Of a stretch of 64,000 bases of DNA, positions 23,302 through 35,093 are shown piece by piece. Origin of the DNA: Vermamoeba vermiformis (taxonomy: Eukaryota > Tubulinea > Echinamoebida); assembly GCA_045837725.1 (NCBI GenBank), contig JBEWZL010000263.1:243170-307169 (forward strand), read 5' to 3'. The translations under genes were made by a program, and so were the position numbers. Numbering within the stretch: position 1 is the stretch's first letter; every line of letters begins with the position of its first letter. The notes below the pieces were generated by a model. That model ran no database searches. It saw only the letters and a list, made by a program, of their open reading frames with translations, and was not told the DNA's origin.

Positions 23302-23498
23302 AACCTGTCTGATCAAGCTCGTTCTTGCTTTGCGCGAGTAAGATGGGTAGTAGGGAATAGCTAATCTACGCCTATGTATAAGCTAGCGAGCTGATTTTGT
23401 TATTAATTAATGGATCATCATTAGATTAATTTTACATGGTTTATATTCGCTTTTGAGCGCTGATCGGATCCTACAAAGTGATTGGCGCGATTGTTTTC

Positions 23499-24080
23499 TT
23501 AAGCAGAGCCTTCCTTTTGCAACTTAGCTTCGAGTCTGGCACTGTCTTGCAATAATTGAACGTCAACGTGTTCTTTGGGCATGTGCACATATCGAACTAC
23601 TGATCCTCTGATAAAGCAAGTTTTGACCGACATCTGAAGAGAGAAAAATATTAGAAAAAATCCTAATATGCATTGCACGTGATTTTCTTATATAATATTA
23701 AATATTATTGTTAAAAAGTGCGTGCTAAGGAAATTAAAAAATTGGCGAAACTAATAATTTTTTAATTAATCCTAAACTAGCCGATAACCGTAAATAAAAT
23801 TCTGAATATAATTGCTTATAGAATATTAAATGTAATTACCAAATGAGGGTATTTTTCTTCATCAACAACGCTGATATTTGTTAATTTGAGGTTTAAGTAT
23901 TGATCGACAGCGTGCAGTGTGCCTTCAATCATAATATCATTCTTAAGTTCAACTACAATAGTTTTGCCAATAAGAGTCTTGAAAAATGAATAGAAAAGCT
24001 AAATACGAAAATCATTAGTCGTAGATCGCAGCTATAGAATTGCTCCCAGCCTCTTGGTCGCGTATAAATCAACTTACCAT
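23499..24080 (-). CDS. LSM2: LSm2, U6 snRNA-associated Sm-like protein
   Basis: Three exons (24078-24080, 23840-23998, 23499-23633) give 98 residues, close to the usual 95. The sequence follows eukaryotic LSm2 nearly throughout: LFYSFFKTLIGKTIVVELKN, GTLHAVDQYLNLKL (Sm1), KTCFIRGSVVRYV (Sm2) and QLLQDSARLEA. LSm2 is part of the LSm2-8 ring that binds the 3' end of U6 snRNA in splicing, and of the cytoplasmic LSm1-7 ring in mRNA decay. The first coding exon is only the ATG, since a GTAAGT donor follows it directly and the next exon begins with CTT for Leu2. The second intron is about 206 nt, long for this region. Confidence 0.95.
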
Positions 24081-24338
24081 CTTTATATATTACAATAAAT
24101 AGTATTATGCGCTCTTATGGTTGCTGATATGAAAAAGAAAATATTTTTCAATGTGCAACAGAGGATCCGCCAGGGCAATGCAACCGGCACAGTGCTTGGA
24201 TGATAAACTTTAATTATAATACAGTTATTTACGCCTCGATTATGATTACAAATCAATATTAATGCCGAACAGCAAACAATAAACCTCTCGAACTCAAGAT
24301 CAAGCTTGCAAAGGCCAAATTGAACTTCAGCTTACTAA

Positions 24339-26050
24339 TTACTTAGCGACCATAGACTTTGGTCTTCCAAAATAGTTCTGTAATAGGCGATTAATAAACT
24401 TGCACACCAAGGAGGTCGGTAAGTTCAACATCCGCAACGTACCAATTGATAGAGCAACGCTTTGCGCTCCTCAACCTCTTGTCTTTGCATTAATTGCATC
24501 TGTCGCTCGACTTCGTCGTCGTTCTCCATGCCGTCATTATTATTGATTTGATGCAACAACCCCAAGGCGATCAGTTTCTGTCGTTGCATTTTAGTGAACT
24601 CTTCACGCTTTTTCTGGGCCTATTGATAACAAAGGGTTAGCATTCTATTCGATATGCACTAATATATCAAAACTAATACTAGATTTGATGTATATAAAAA
24701 CTACCTCGTACATTTCCCGTTCTTCTGTTGTCATGACGCTGACCTTCTTTTTCATCATCTTTTGCTGAGCCCTGCGAATACAACGTTATTATACGTCCAT
24801 GCCGAGGGCTGCTATAAGGTACATACCTCCTTAAGAACTCAGGGGTGACAGGAACGGTCAAGGCGCGCTTCGATTTCTCGGGGATGAAACTGACAGTGCC
24901 AGCAGCTGCTTGGGCCCGGGCTCGTTGTACGGCTGTCTTAGCGACCGTTTTAGTCTCAGGCTTGGTAGTGTGGCGCACGTTGTTTTGAATGTTGGTTTGG
25001 TTTTGGAGTTGTCGTGTTCGGTTGGGAGCGACTGTGGTGTTGATCTCGGCCGAGATCTTGGACAGAGGTCGTCGCTTTTGCAGCTCTTGCGCGTTGTAGG
25101 TGGCAGTGTATGATTTAGCAGGAGGAATGACCTTCTTCTTGGCCTCTTCGACGCGTTGTTGGAAACGGCTAGCACCGATGTTTGATTTGTAACGAGGTTG
25201 CATATTGTTAGTCTTCGTGTTCTTGGCCATCTGCATTTGTAACAGCTTCTCCTTGATGCTAACTGGCGGAGGAACCTTGACTGCAGTCTGCACTTTAGGC
25301 TTGGATGCGAGGTTAGCAACACGAGGCGCGTGAATAGGAGCGGTAAGAGCTGGCTTAGGCTTGGGAGCAACAGGCTTTACGACTGGCTTGGACTCCTTGA
25401 CGATAGGCTTAGAAGGTTGCACGACCTTCTTCTGTGTTTGTTGTGTCTTGGATGCGGTTGCAGCGTGACGCTTGTTGTTGATCACGGTCTGAACTGTAGC
25501 TTTCTTTGTAGGATTTACTTTCGTGATGGTACTGACAGGTCTCTCGCTAATACTGCTCTCGTCCTCGCTAACAGAGTCGTACTCCTTGGTCACGGAGGTA
25601 ATCTGTGGTTTGAACTTCGATGCGCTGTTCTGCTCGGCAAATAACAATGAGATTCGAACGACGCCACAAGCTATATTACTTACGAGGGTGGGAGTTGAGA
25701 CCTCGCTAAAGTAGCCAGGAGGGGTCTTCATTTGGAACGGGGAGGCTTCAACGGATGCGATTTCACTCAGCATATCCTCGTCGTCATCCTCATCCTCTGA
25801 ATCAATATCTAAATAATCCTTTTCTGCGCGAATTTGCTTCTCTATATAAGGAATAATAAGCTACTATTCGCAATAATTTTTGAATTTTAAAAAGTGCGCG
25901 ATCCTTACCAAACCATTCGTCTGCCTTTGAATCCTCAGCAGTATCGACCTTGGTAAAATCGATGAATTTTGGCGCGTTGAATTCGTATTTAGGGTCCACT
26001 TCCCACTCTTGGGGACCTGCGCTTGTGTCTTGCTCGAAATCTGCTGACAT
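24339..26050 (-). CDS. TPX2-like spindle assembly factor
   Basis: Six exons (25909-26050, 25684-25841, 24827-25629, 24705-24771, 24443-24619, 24339-24377) join to 461 residues. The N-terminus carries YEFNAPKFIDF followed by ADEWFEKQIRAEKDYL. This matches the Aurora-A-binding segment of TPX2 (a Tyr/Phe-rich strand, then a helix starting at the Trp-Phe pair). The middle is Lys/Pro/Val-rich and disordered. ALTVPVTPEFLRR is the repeated TPX2 microtubule-binding motif. The C-terminal third is a charged helix (KKREEFTKMQRQKLIAL, EVERQMQLMQRQEVEERKAL). TPX2 activates Aurora kinase and nucleates spindle microtubules near chromatin in mitosis. The protein is short compared with the about 750 residues of animal TPX2. 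The start was set by the homologous N-terminal motif. Confidence 0.85.
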
Positions 26051-26596
26051 TATTGCTACCCTATCTAAATGCTTGAAGACGAAACTTAATTGATCTTCAA
26101 ACGTGCTATGATACAAATAAAATAATAAAATGAACGTTGAGGAAGGCACGAAAAAAGTTGAGTTTCGGAAAGTAGCCGTTACAACAAAGAAAAAATGGCG
26201 GGAAACCTCTTTTTTTTGCCAACGTGCAATTCCGCGCACTTCAGTGACTACCAAAAAAGTTCAACAGTCTAACACAAACAAATGCAAGGGTATTTGAACG
26301 CGTGCATTGGGATTGCGGTCGATCCTCTCTATGTATCGTCATCCAAACTGAAATACCTTCACAGTAGTGCTCTCGAATAATTACAGTGTTTATTATTTCT
26401 ACGATGTATCTGTTATTTACTAGACTTCGCTCGTTTGATCCTGTGGCCGACATCTCTGTGTTGTTCTTGAACAATAACACTAGCTTTCATCCCGTTAACG
26501 CACCAATCACTCACCCCATTCTTGAGGTAAGTAGAACCGAACTCGGTGTAAAAGTGATGTATATTATAAATAATTTCCTATTTTTTTCGTTTCAGA
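26051..26596. other. Promoter-side intergenic region, nothing recognised
   Basis: This stretch follows the TPX2 start on the minus strand. It contains a plausible GTAAGT...TTTCAG intron (26527-26596) on the plus strand, which could be a 5' untranslated intron of the small gene that follows. No RNA gene or repeat is evident. Confidence 0.35.
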
Positions 26597-26832
26597 TGTC
26601 GATTTTTGCTCAGCAATTATTCTCGCGGCGGTTGTGTTGTGCCACGATCCCGTTACTTGTAAGAGCTAACAGTTTTAGTAAGTACTTCTTGCGCATCTCC
26701 TATTGCTGCTGGAGTCACGTCATTACTCACCGAGGCATTGTTGGCTAAGGAAGCCCACCGTAGTATCAAATTAGACCTCACTGGGACTCCTAACTAGGTC
26801 CAAGCGTGCGTGCCTGGTTGCGCTGTCACTGA
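26597..26832 (+). CDS. Possible tiny mitochondrial-type protein
   Basis: An ATG directly after a TTTCAG acceptor opens MSIFAQQLFSRRLCCATIPL, an Arg/Ser/Cys-rich amphipathic start like a mitochondrial leader. A plausible chain uses two introns of 37 and 38 nt (GTAAGT...GGAG, and GTAGTA...CTAACTAG) to continue as TSLLTEALLAKEAHRPSVRA and stop at 26832. That gives about 53 residues. The splice choices are uncertain and no homologue is recognised, so this is a weak call. Confidence 0.3.
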
Positions 26833-26896
26833 CTTGGGCATTCCAAGGTTCACTGAGCTTTCTTCAAGACCTTGAACATCCTCTTCCTCTTCCTCT

Positions 26897-26922
26897 AAGC
26901 CCATTGTGTATATAATGGGCTT
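26897..26922 (+). terminator. Hairpin followed by T-run
   Basis: AAGCCCAT at 26897-26904 pairs with ATGGGCTT at 26915-26922 across a 10-nt loop, and T residues follow. It lies downstream of the tiny gene and 120 bp before the VPS9-gene start. In a nuclear genome it could be an RNA 3'-end structure or part of a small RNA; which is not decidable from sequence alone. Confidence 0.45.
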
Positions 26923-27041
26923 TTTGTGCCTTAAGTAAAGTAAACCAGCTTAAGAACACTCCATTTTACTTGCCAATGATGAGAACACATTAGGCACCGG
27001 AAAATATATTTGCTTGTAATATTTGGTGGATCTTGTACGCT

Positions 27042-30000
27042 ATGCCGTTAATTCAGCCGCGCAAAGTAACGGAGATCCACGACTGGCATCTCGTTAAGCA
27101 AGATTCGCACCTGATCTTGGAGAAAAAGGCGCCAGTAAAGAAGGCCTTTGGTCAATCGGTCACTAATTATAGAATATTATTGAAATTTAATCGTCAGCAA
27201 GTCGCACAAGCTACTTCAGAAAAAGACATACTCGAGTGTTGGAATCAACTTCAGCCTGGAGCGGATGTGCATTCATTCGCGCAAGTTCAGTCACTTAATT
27301 ATGCGCCCAATCATTTATTTGCGTTAATCGATCAATTATACAAGAAAGAATTGGAAGAGATCGGGATCGCTTTGAAACCCACGCACGTAAGCAACAAAAA
27401 ATTAAAATAATAATTTTAAATAATAATTAGAGTATAGTTTGAGTATATAATTGTATTAATACAGCGATTACGTGATTATAAATAATTTTCTGGAGATCTG
27501 TCAATTTCAAATAATCCCCAAAAACCCAACTACAGTAGTATTAACGACGATCATTATAGCAAGATGAAGCGGAATATTTAGCAAATATATACTCAATAGT
27601 ACAAGAATTAAAAACAATTTACGAGCATGAAGGGACAAACCGCCTCACAGACGAAAGTACGCAAGATCCTGCTTAAAGAAAATTCTGAAACAGTACTAAT
27701 CATATTTTAGGTACCAAGTCTCTCATAGGAATGCTATGCCTAGTCTCACGATCATGCTTAGACTGTTCTAAAAGATTATTATTGAAAAGACTCATGAAAA
27801 ACGTAATTGACGGCAGATCGGATCCAAATCAAGGATTATTCGTGCCTGAGGATAGTAATAATAGCGATAAGAATTCTGAAGGAATAGTCGACGAGCTACA
27901 GGTAATTTCGAATCTTTGTAAAAACGAATCATTTGGATTGTAATTTTAGTGAACTTTTCCTTTTCAGGAAACGCTTCTTTTTCACTGAAAAGCAAATTTA
28001 TTACTAATAATATTAATATAGCTCCGTACGCACTTTGTGGATAATGTAAATAATTTGTATACTACTGAAACCAAATTGAACGAGGTAAGAAAACAATTCT
28101 AGGGCTAATTTGGTAATTAATCACGTCGCTATTAATAGGACCTCTTGAATATAAACAACAGAATCAAACGAATTGAAAATATTCCGACCCAGTAAGTTAT
28201 TGCAACAAAATTTTGTTCTTGCGCAGCACGGAGTAATTCCGGGATATTGAATTCAATTGCTATTTTTAGAGCATTCACACGTGACGCAGTGTTCTACGTG
28301 CCAATCATCGACGAGGTGAACAAAGCGTTTGACAGTCAATTCATCGATCAAATTCTCAACAACGACGACTCGATTAGTGACGTGGAACTGGAAGAGAAAG
28401 TGTTCGAGTACTTTGATCAGGTCTTCATGCAGTATGTGGCACTATATAATATTTATGATTAGAATACACTCAGAGCTATTTGCAATAATTTTTGATGATT
28501 GGATCCGCAAATTTATAATTGCATTTTTATGCTAAGCCTTTACATTTTGATATTAAGTCATATATTGCAATCTACGAGGCATTTAGTATAAGTGTATAAG
28601 TGATGGACTAATATTATATTTTAGGATGCAAGATCCAATCACGGTAGCAGTCCGCAACACGAGTAAACTCTTAGAAGGTCGATTGCGAGAGAAAATGATT
28701 CGTGCTGGCAAAATACTGTCGTCACCCACTAGCAACAGCAATTTAAAACTGTCCCAATCTATTGACTCGACGCCGTCCTCGGTCATCGATGCGTTGAAAG
28801 AAGATGTGGCACAGTTGTTAGGTAAGCTTTGCGATTATTTATTGGTAGATTAGTGCTATCTTAATGACACTATTGCTATTTTTAGAAATCTTCAAGGCCT
28901 CGTTTCAACTTTCATTCCCCAATTTGAGCGTGAGATCGACGCGTGTCCTGAACGTGATTAAATACGTCTTGGGCGATATATTTGCAGCCAATTTGCATTC
29001 ACTATTGTTGGAATATTACAAATCTGTCGTAAGTACCATCGCAGCTGTTTCAGCAAGCAAGTTACCATATTTGGAAAATTTTCATTCGACCACCTTTTGC
29101 TAAACCATTCTATTTCGTATTATTTTTATTAATTCCGATTGGCTGATCTATTTTTAGAACGGTGAAAAAGACGGCATTGCTTCATTGAAGTGCATCGAGT
29201 TCAAAAAACAAGCGTCATTCGACAAGATTGGCATCAACAAGAAGTACTGGGATGCATTGAAAGTAAGACCTATTGGCGCTACAATGAAGACGGTGTTAAG
29301 TAGTATTGTTATTAGGACCAATCGGCGATCAATGATATTTCCAAATTTGGCGCGCTGTTCGTGAAAACCAATAGCATCATCAAAAAATTGCGATTTTTGG
29401 ATCAAATGGCCACGCAGCTCTGTCAACACGCAGCGAGCAAACAAAAGAAACAAGAGTCGATGTAAGTCATTGCGAATATTGCCAGTTAGGAAATATTAAC
29501 TTTGATTCGTACAGTGGTGCGGATGATTTTCTGCCGTTAGTGACGTACATTATGATCCAAGCGAATATTCCGTACATTTATTCCGAGCTCGAATTCATCG
29601 CGGATTTCATTCCCGAGACTCATTTGCTCGGCAAGAATGGTACGTACAAAGACCTCAATTTGACACGTGTCATATCATATTTTTCTTATCGAACTGTTGC
29701 ATCTAATTGCGCTAAGTTCGCGTTAGTACGTGTCACTTTTTGACGCCAAATTATTAACGTTTCGAGCTTAAAATCGCCTTTAGCTAACGCTGCCTTATTA
29801 GGCTATTTGCTGGTGTCAGTTCAAGCAGCAATGCACCACATTCTTATCATGGACACACTCGAAGCACGTGACTTGGCCAGGGTCGCCAGCTCTCTCGGCA
29901 CCAATTCCAACAATTCGTCACGCAGAAGCAGCATCGTCTCGGATATTAGCGACGACAACAACAGAATGTTAATTTCACCAGTCGCAGCTCAGTTGACCAC

Positions 30001-31626
30001 ACCGACAAAGAGCAGAGCGAGTTCAGGTGGTTCAGTTGATTTGCAGCCACCGACACCTGAAGGCTCGCGCATGAATTTTGACGAAGAATCGAGCACGGGA
30101 GGCAGTCCTGAAGGCAACAAATTTGATCAGTTTTTGAACGGAAATAACTCGCTGTACATTTTGAACGGAGAACCGGCCGGACACGAAGGTACGTCAAAAG
30201 ACATTCGATATTACCTAATAAGGAAATAATTCATAGTTTGCGAATTGAGTTCTTCGAGTCAACTTCAGCGAATTATAAATTTGAATTTTGCCTAATAAGG
30301 AAAGCTAATTTTAATTTTGCAGTTGTAAACGACACGGAACAGGCGCTTAATTTGTCGATCAAATTGATCTCGTGCATCATCAGCATTTACAAGAAACACT
30401 GCAAGACAGTGAACAGCACTAAAGAGTTCCAAGTGGCCTCCGATCTCATTCACCAAGATGAATTTTACCGCGCTTTTGTCACTGACAGCGCTCAACTGCA
30501 TTCAGTACGTTACCCTCGCAACATTTCCTTATTAGGTAATTGCCAAAGTTAACATCAACTCTTCTGTTTAGGTGACAGCAGTCGGCATGACAGAGCATCA
30601 AAAGATTGTGTTTTTTGTAAATATTTATCACACGCTCTTGTTGCACAGTTACGTGGAAATGGATTCCATTCCTGACAGCAACTTCAGCAAAGTGTCACAC
30701 GCTCGATCCGTCGGTTATCAAATAGGTAAAAAACATTGACTAATAACATTATACTTACACGTTAGTTAATTCTTGTATTAGGTGGTTATGCTATTTCATT
30801 GTTATCCATTGAACATGAAATTTTACGAGCCTGTTCGCATCGACCTGCATTCTTTGGTACGAATTATAGTTAAAGCATATATATATATATATAGTATACT
30901 CTTTGGATGATAGTGCTAATAATGATTTATAAAATAATTGTTCGTAGGTTCGAGTTTCCTGATCTCAAAGTCCCCTCGTGGAGGAGCAGTTTCACAACTC
31001 TCGTTAACTCAACCTTATCCTCAGGTAAAGTCATAGTGCTGTATATTATATACTAGGTCCCAGTTATTAATATAAACACAATTCAGATCACGTTTTTGTT
31101 GTGCACATTGACGAAGAGCAGTCCGCCAGTGCGCGTGTTGACGATGGAAAATGTCGAGTCAATTCTGCACCACGCAGCGTACTCGTACATTTCTAAAGAG
31201 GTCCTGGTAGAGAAGAAAGTCGTAAGTAATTGTTATAGTTTATATGGTTACAACTCGTGAGTCACCGGTGATTTTGCGGATCCAGATCCGTGTCGTTCAT
31301 TTATGTTAAGCTTGTCAGAGTTTATTATGGTACTAATAATATGGTGTTAGATCACGTTGCCAAAGCTAGTTGATTGGTACAAAAAAGATTTTGGAAGTTC
31401 AACCTCGGCGGTGTTGAAATGGATCGCACTTTATTTGCCAACAGAACGCAAAAATCAATTTACACAACTATTACACACGAATTCATATCGAATTGCATTC
31501 AAATCATATGAATTTGGATTCAAATTCGAGACTGATTCGCCGGATCAAGCGGCACTGGAGCTCGCGTCAAATCATCACAGAACAAGTCTCATTGTCCAAG
31601 TTGGGGACGGGCCAGTGATAAAATAG
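27042..31626 (+). CDS. VPS9-domain protein with C-terminal DUF547, probable Rab5-type GEF
   Basis: Eighteen exons join in phase to 970 residues. First exon 27042-27386; others include 27711-27901, 28270-28431, 28625-28821, 29802-30188 and 31351-31626. The N-terminal 300 residues are helical with coiled-coil parts. A VPS9 domain spans about residues 305 to 560: a helical layer, DKIGINKKYWDAL, then the core ADDFLPLVTYIMIQANIPYI with the conserved Asp and Tyr/Ala-Asn positions, then YLLVSVQAAMHHI. A Ser/Thr/Pro-rich linker (about 575-660) follows. From about 690 on there is a DUF547 domain: IVFFVNIYHTLLLHSYV, GGYAISLLSIEHEILRA, FLLCTLTKSSPPVRVL and ITLPKLVDWYKKDFG. VPS9 domains load GTP onto Rab5-family GTPases at endosomes. 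DUF547 has no firm function, so the pairing suggests a trafficking regulator. Confidence 0.88.
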
Positions 31627-31929
31627 GCCACTTCTAAATAAGGAAATGCTGATTTGTAAAGTTGTATACTGTATTATAAATTTTTGTACGGGACGAGATC
31701 TGGATACATGCATTTTTCTTGAACGTTCCGATTGAGTCTGAAAATTATTCAAAGCGTCTTCATAGATGAAATATTACTTAAATAAGTTATATTCTTGAAT
31801 TACCGGTTGGGACTAATTTGACACGATTTGACATCCGAACGTAAACAATTGTTTTTTCACTTCCATTTCAATTATTTTAAATCCCAAGTGATCATAAGGA
31901 TACATTGTATATATTTTAAGCATATCCAA
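31627..31929. other. Intergenic spacer
   Basis: About 300 bp, AT-rich, between two plus-strand genes. It should contain the 3' end of the VPS9 gene and the promoter of the next. No other feature was seen. Confidence 0.45.
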
Positions 31930-32583
31930 ATGATCCGAAGTTATCCATTAGAATCCAAGCCAACGCTGCAGTGGATTACATTTTTCTTCGCAGTCATCGT
32001 GGAGCTATATACAGCGACAATAGGAATATTATTAGCATATGCAGAGCCAGGCGAGGAGATGCCATATATTGTATTTTCATACACTACATACCCGAGAGTC
32101 ATTTTGCTGATCATCTGTTCAATACTTGTCGGCGGCAGAAAATTCTGGCAACAATATATTAAAATAGACGTATTTTTGGTGATGGCAATTTCATCGGTAA
32201 TAGCATTTGTCTTCATGCAGAACGACGATCCAGATGCGCTGAAAAATAGGCCGGTTATGTTGCATTCCTCGATAGCCTACGCCATAATGCTATTCTTCCT
32301 CATTGGCAATTATCGAGTTATGTTGAAGTGGTACCCGTGGACTAGAAAGAGATTCTACGTGTACAAGCTGGTTCGATTTTACGCGATCTTGTTCTTCACT
32401 CTGCAACAAGTCATCGCGCGACAAATTCAAAACTCATCAGCAGTTGGTTATTTTGCAGCTACGTTAGGCTTGCTCAATATTATGATGACATTTGCCGTGA
32501 TTAAAGAAGGTCAAGTCAAGATCGCCTCTCGAGCGGCAAAACAGAAACGAGAAGCTGAAGAGCAATTACTTGACAAAGTGTAA
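31930..32583 (+). CDS. Polytopic membrane protein of unknown function
   Basis: A single uninterrupted exon encodes 217 residues, unusual here. About seven hydrophobic segments are visible: LQWITFFFAVIVELYTATIG, YPRVILLIICSILVGG, VFLVMAISSVIAFVFM, SSIAYAIMLFFLIGNYRVML, VRFYAILFFTLQQVIA and YFAATLGLLNIMMTFAV. The C-terminus is a charged helix (KIASRAAKQKREAEEQLLDK) that probably faces the cytosol. The start is the ATG at 31930, before a short basic/polar lead-in. There is no signal peptide and no recognised family motif. Confidence 0.75.
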   Translation: MIRSYPLESKPTLQWITFFFAVIVELYTATIGILLAYAEPGEEMPYIVFSYTTYPRVILLIICSILVGGRKFWQQYIKIDVFLVMAISSVIAFVFMQNDDPDALKNRPVMLHSSIAYAIMLFFLIGNYRVMLKWYPWTRKRFYVYKLVRFYAILFFTLQQVIARQIQNSSAVGYFAATLGLLNIMMTFAVIKEGQVKIASRAAKQKREAEEQLLDKV

Positions 32584-32611
32584 ATATCAGCGTGTTAGTC
32601 ATAAAGAAATC

Positions 32612-33506
32612 ATGATTGATGCTGCGATCACGTGTCTCTCATTTTTTCAAGATTTCCTCGAGGAGGCCGGAGATATTATTTAAAGGATTGGTTATAAAAA
32701 ATTAGCCCCCAAAAAAAGGGGAAATCCCCGGAAAAAAAAAAAAAAAAAAAAATCCGATTGCCGATCGAAGTTATTGGTGAGATATTAAGCTATCTTGACT
32801 ATGACGAAGCTACGATAATGTCTCGTGTGGCTATTGATTGGAGAAGCGCATACAAAGCTGACGTTCTTCTCAGATTCAGGCAACAGGTATTTTAAATTAT
32901 TTTAAAATTCTGCTAATTTATTAAATAGTATTTGAAACGATTGAGATTCGTGCACTCAATGCCCAAATATAAATCGCAAGAGCAATGTGATCAAGATCTG
33001 AAGGACCTATTGGTATGCCAACCTATTTCTTTCTTTTCATTTGGTTATTACATTTCCCACGGTTAGGAAGCGATTAGAAACACCAAGGATGAGTTAGAAC
33101 AGATGGAGCAGTACGCTTCAGCATTGACGGATTTGAAGTTGGAAAACTCGACTTCAACGATCTCCGAGAAGTTTTGGATTTGGTACTCGACCCCACTGCC
33201 ACGAAGTGAAGATTGCTTTATTGTCCATATTAAACCTGAAGGTACATTTCATTCACCCGTCTGATGATCATGCTGAACAGGAGTTTTTTAGGGGAGAAGG
33301 ACATCTGGGACTTGATGAAATGTGACCCGGAAAAGCATCGTACCTATGATTTAGATCATATGGTGGATGTGTTATTAAACCATTTCAATGTTGAAATAGA
33401 CGAGAAAGGCCGAGCTTCGGGAGATCCTGCCAAGATTGCCGTCTGCGAGAAGTATTTCCAAAAATTGATGGATCTTAACTTTGGCAGTTGCGAATTTGAT
33501 TGGTAA
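32612..33506 (+). CDS. F-box protein
   Basis: The supported exons 32706-32886, 32929-33012, 33067-33241 and 33292-33506 join in frame. LPIEVIGEILSYLDYDEATI followed by SRVAIDWRSAY is a clear F-box, the SKP1-binding motif of SCF ubiquitin-ligase adaptors. The rest is helical (EAIRNTKDELEQMEQY) and ends in a compact acidic/aromatic region (EKYFQKLMDLNFGSCEFDW). The N-terminus is uncertain. A 20-nt first exon (32612-32631, weak donor GTGTCT) joins in phase to a Lys-rich stretch encoded by 21 consecutive A residues at 32732-32752, giving 224 residues in all. The homopolymer length may be wrong in the assembly, which would change the frame upstream of the F-box. Confidence 0.68.
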
Positions 33507-33624
33507 AATAATATTAAGTCTCCTTTGTATTGAACTAAAATAACCATTCTCGACGAGTCGTTCCAAGCCACAAATTTTTTTAATGACAGTCAAAATCTTT
33601 ATTTACCCTGATTATTAGCAACAA

Positions 33625-35036
33625 ATGAATACCAAGCACTTGTTAGTCGTTTGTTTATTAGGCTTGTTGTCCAGCAGCCTCGCTCTGCAACAAAATGTCA
33701 ATATTTTGAAGCACGTCGAAGAAGATCCTTCAGATGTTGCTTACACCATTTACAACACTGCTAAGCAGATTATGTCCGGTGAATTGAAGTCGATGAACGT
33801 CTTGAAGTGAGTAAATTAAGCAAAATAGAAGAATGATTCATAATTTGATCTGATGCAATTTTAAAATTTCCTCTTGCGCCTTTAATAAAGGCGAGGTTAC
33901 AAATCGCACGTAATAGAGTTAGCAATTAATTACGTCGAGGTAATTGATTTTATTGCATTCACTAATTTTCTATTTTTTTCAGTTCTGCCGAATCTGAGGC
34001 CCAAGCTACTTTGGTTGGTGTTCTTCCTCGCAAGACTAACGCTGTAAGTATAAGACACATTGACGAGGGTAGTAGTCTAATCTATACTCAGCCTATTCCC
34101 CGCAACGAAGATTCCCCTGTCGTTGTTTTGGATGAGACATCTGTCAGCAAAATTACCGCTGCTAAGGTACGTAATGAAACCCGCTTAATTAATACGCAGC
34201 GAAAATCTATATGGTTCAGATATTTGAGACATTCTAATTTGACACGTGTCAAATGCTGATCCGTTGATCTGACAGATCTCGCTGTTGTTGCCGTGGATCG
34301 AACGCGGCGCCAAGTTGCTCGAACGCACAGCACTCAAGGCTGGCGAGAGATTGCCACAATTGACACTCGCTGTCTTGCCTCCTGCTCAACACACCAACGT
34401 CAAGTTTGCCGTGCTCGACCTCGACCACAGTACGTCCCTTGTGTCCCCTCAAAGACTCAAGTCTAATCAATTACACAGGCACTCTTTTTGTTCGCGAAGA
34501 GTACATTGATCAAATCGATATTGAAGGCATTGAAGATATCAATGAGGCATACGCCCAAGTGTTCAAGTTGTACGACGAGTACACCAGAGACAAGGAGTAA
34601 GTGTCGAATGAGAAGTGTTACAATTAGTAGCGCTTGTCGGGCACTAATACTATTATAGGCATTTGTCCACTGACGAGCTCGTGAGTGTCACCATGAAGGT
34701 CGTCCAAGAGGCCACTCCCGTCATGTTCCGCAACCTCCCCGCTTGCTTCACGTGCATGGTTGTTCTCGGCTGTAAGTTACACGCATCGGTCTTGTAGATC
34801 TTAGCACTAAAATGTATTTAGTTGCCTTGCCTATTGCTTGGAATTTGGGTCTCGGCTACGGATTCCAATACATCTGCGTGAATGTGTTGCACTGGAGCCA
34901 AGATACCTGTGTGCAAGACAGCGTCATGGTTGCCTTTGCCGGTCTCATTTTGATCGTCCCTGGCGCTTGGTTGATCGTCAAAGTGTGCGTCTTCTGGACT
35001 GGTTGGTGCGCCACTAAGACTTTGTTGAAGTTCTAA
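33625..35036 (+). CDS. Secretory-pathway membrane protein of unknown function
   Basis: Seven exons (33625-33806, 33983-34043, 34092-34166, 34276-34429, 34479-34596, 34659-34771, 34822-35036) join to 305 residues. Residues 1-21 are a signal peptide (LLVVCLLGLLSSSLA). The middle is helical and charged (ILKHVEEDPSDVAYTIYNTA, IERGAKLLERTALKAGERLP, EEYIDQIDIEGIEDINEAYA). Near the C-terminus two hydrophobic stretches (NLPACFTCMVVLGFALPIAW and VAFAGLILIVPGAWLIVKVC) contain or flank several Cys residues. The topology looks like an extracytosolic N-terminal region with a membrane-anchored tail. The family is not recognised. Confidence 0.75.
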
Positions 35037-35093
35037 CCGTGCTGTACGTTCCATTCTGATCTTGACATATTTCATAAATTTAATTTATAATAT

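Noticed and set aside
30940-30975. GGTTCGAGTTTCC resembling a tRNA B box
   Set aside because: It lies inside a coding exon of the VPS9-DUF547 gene and no cloverleaf can be built around it.
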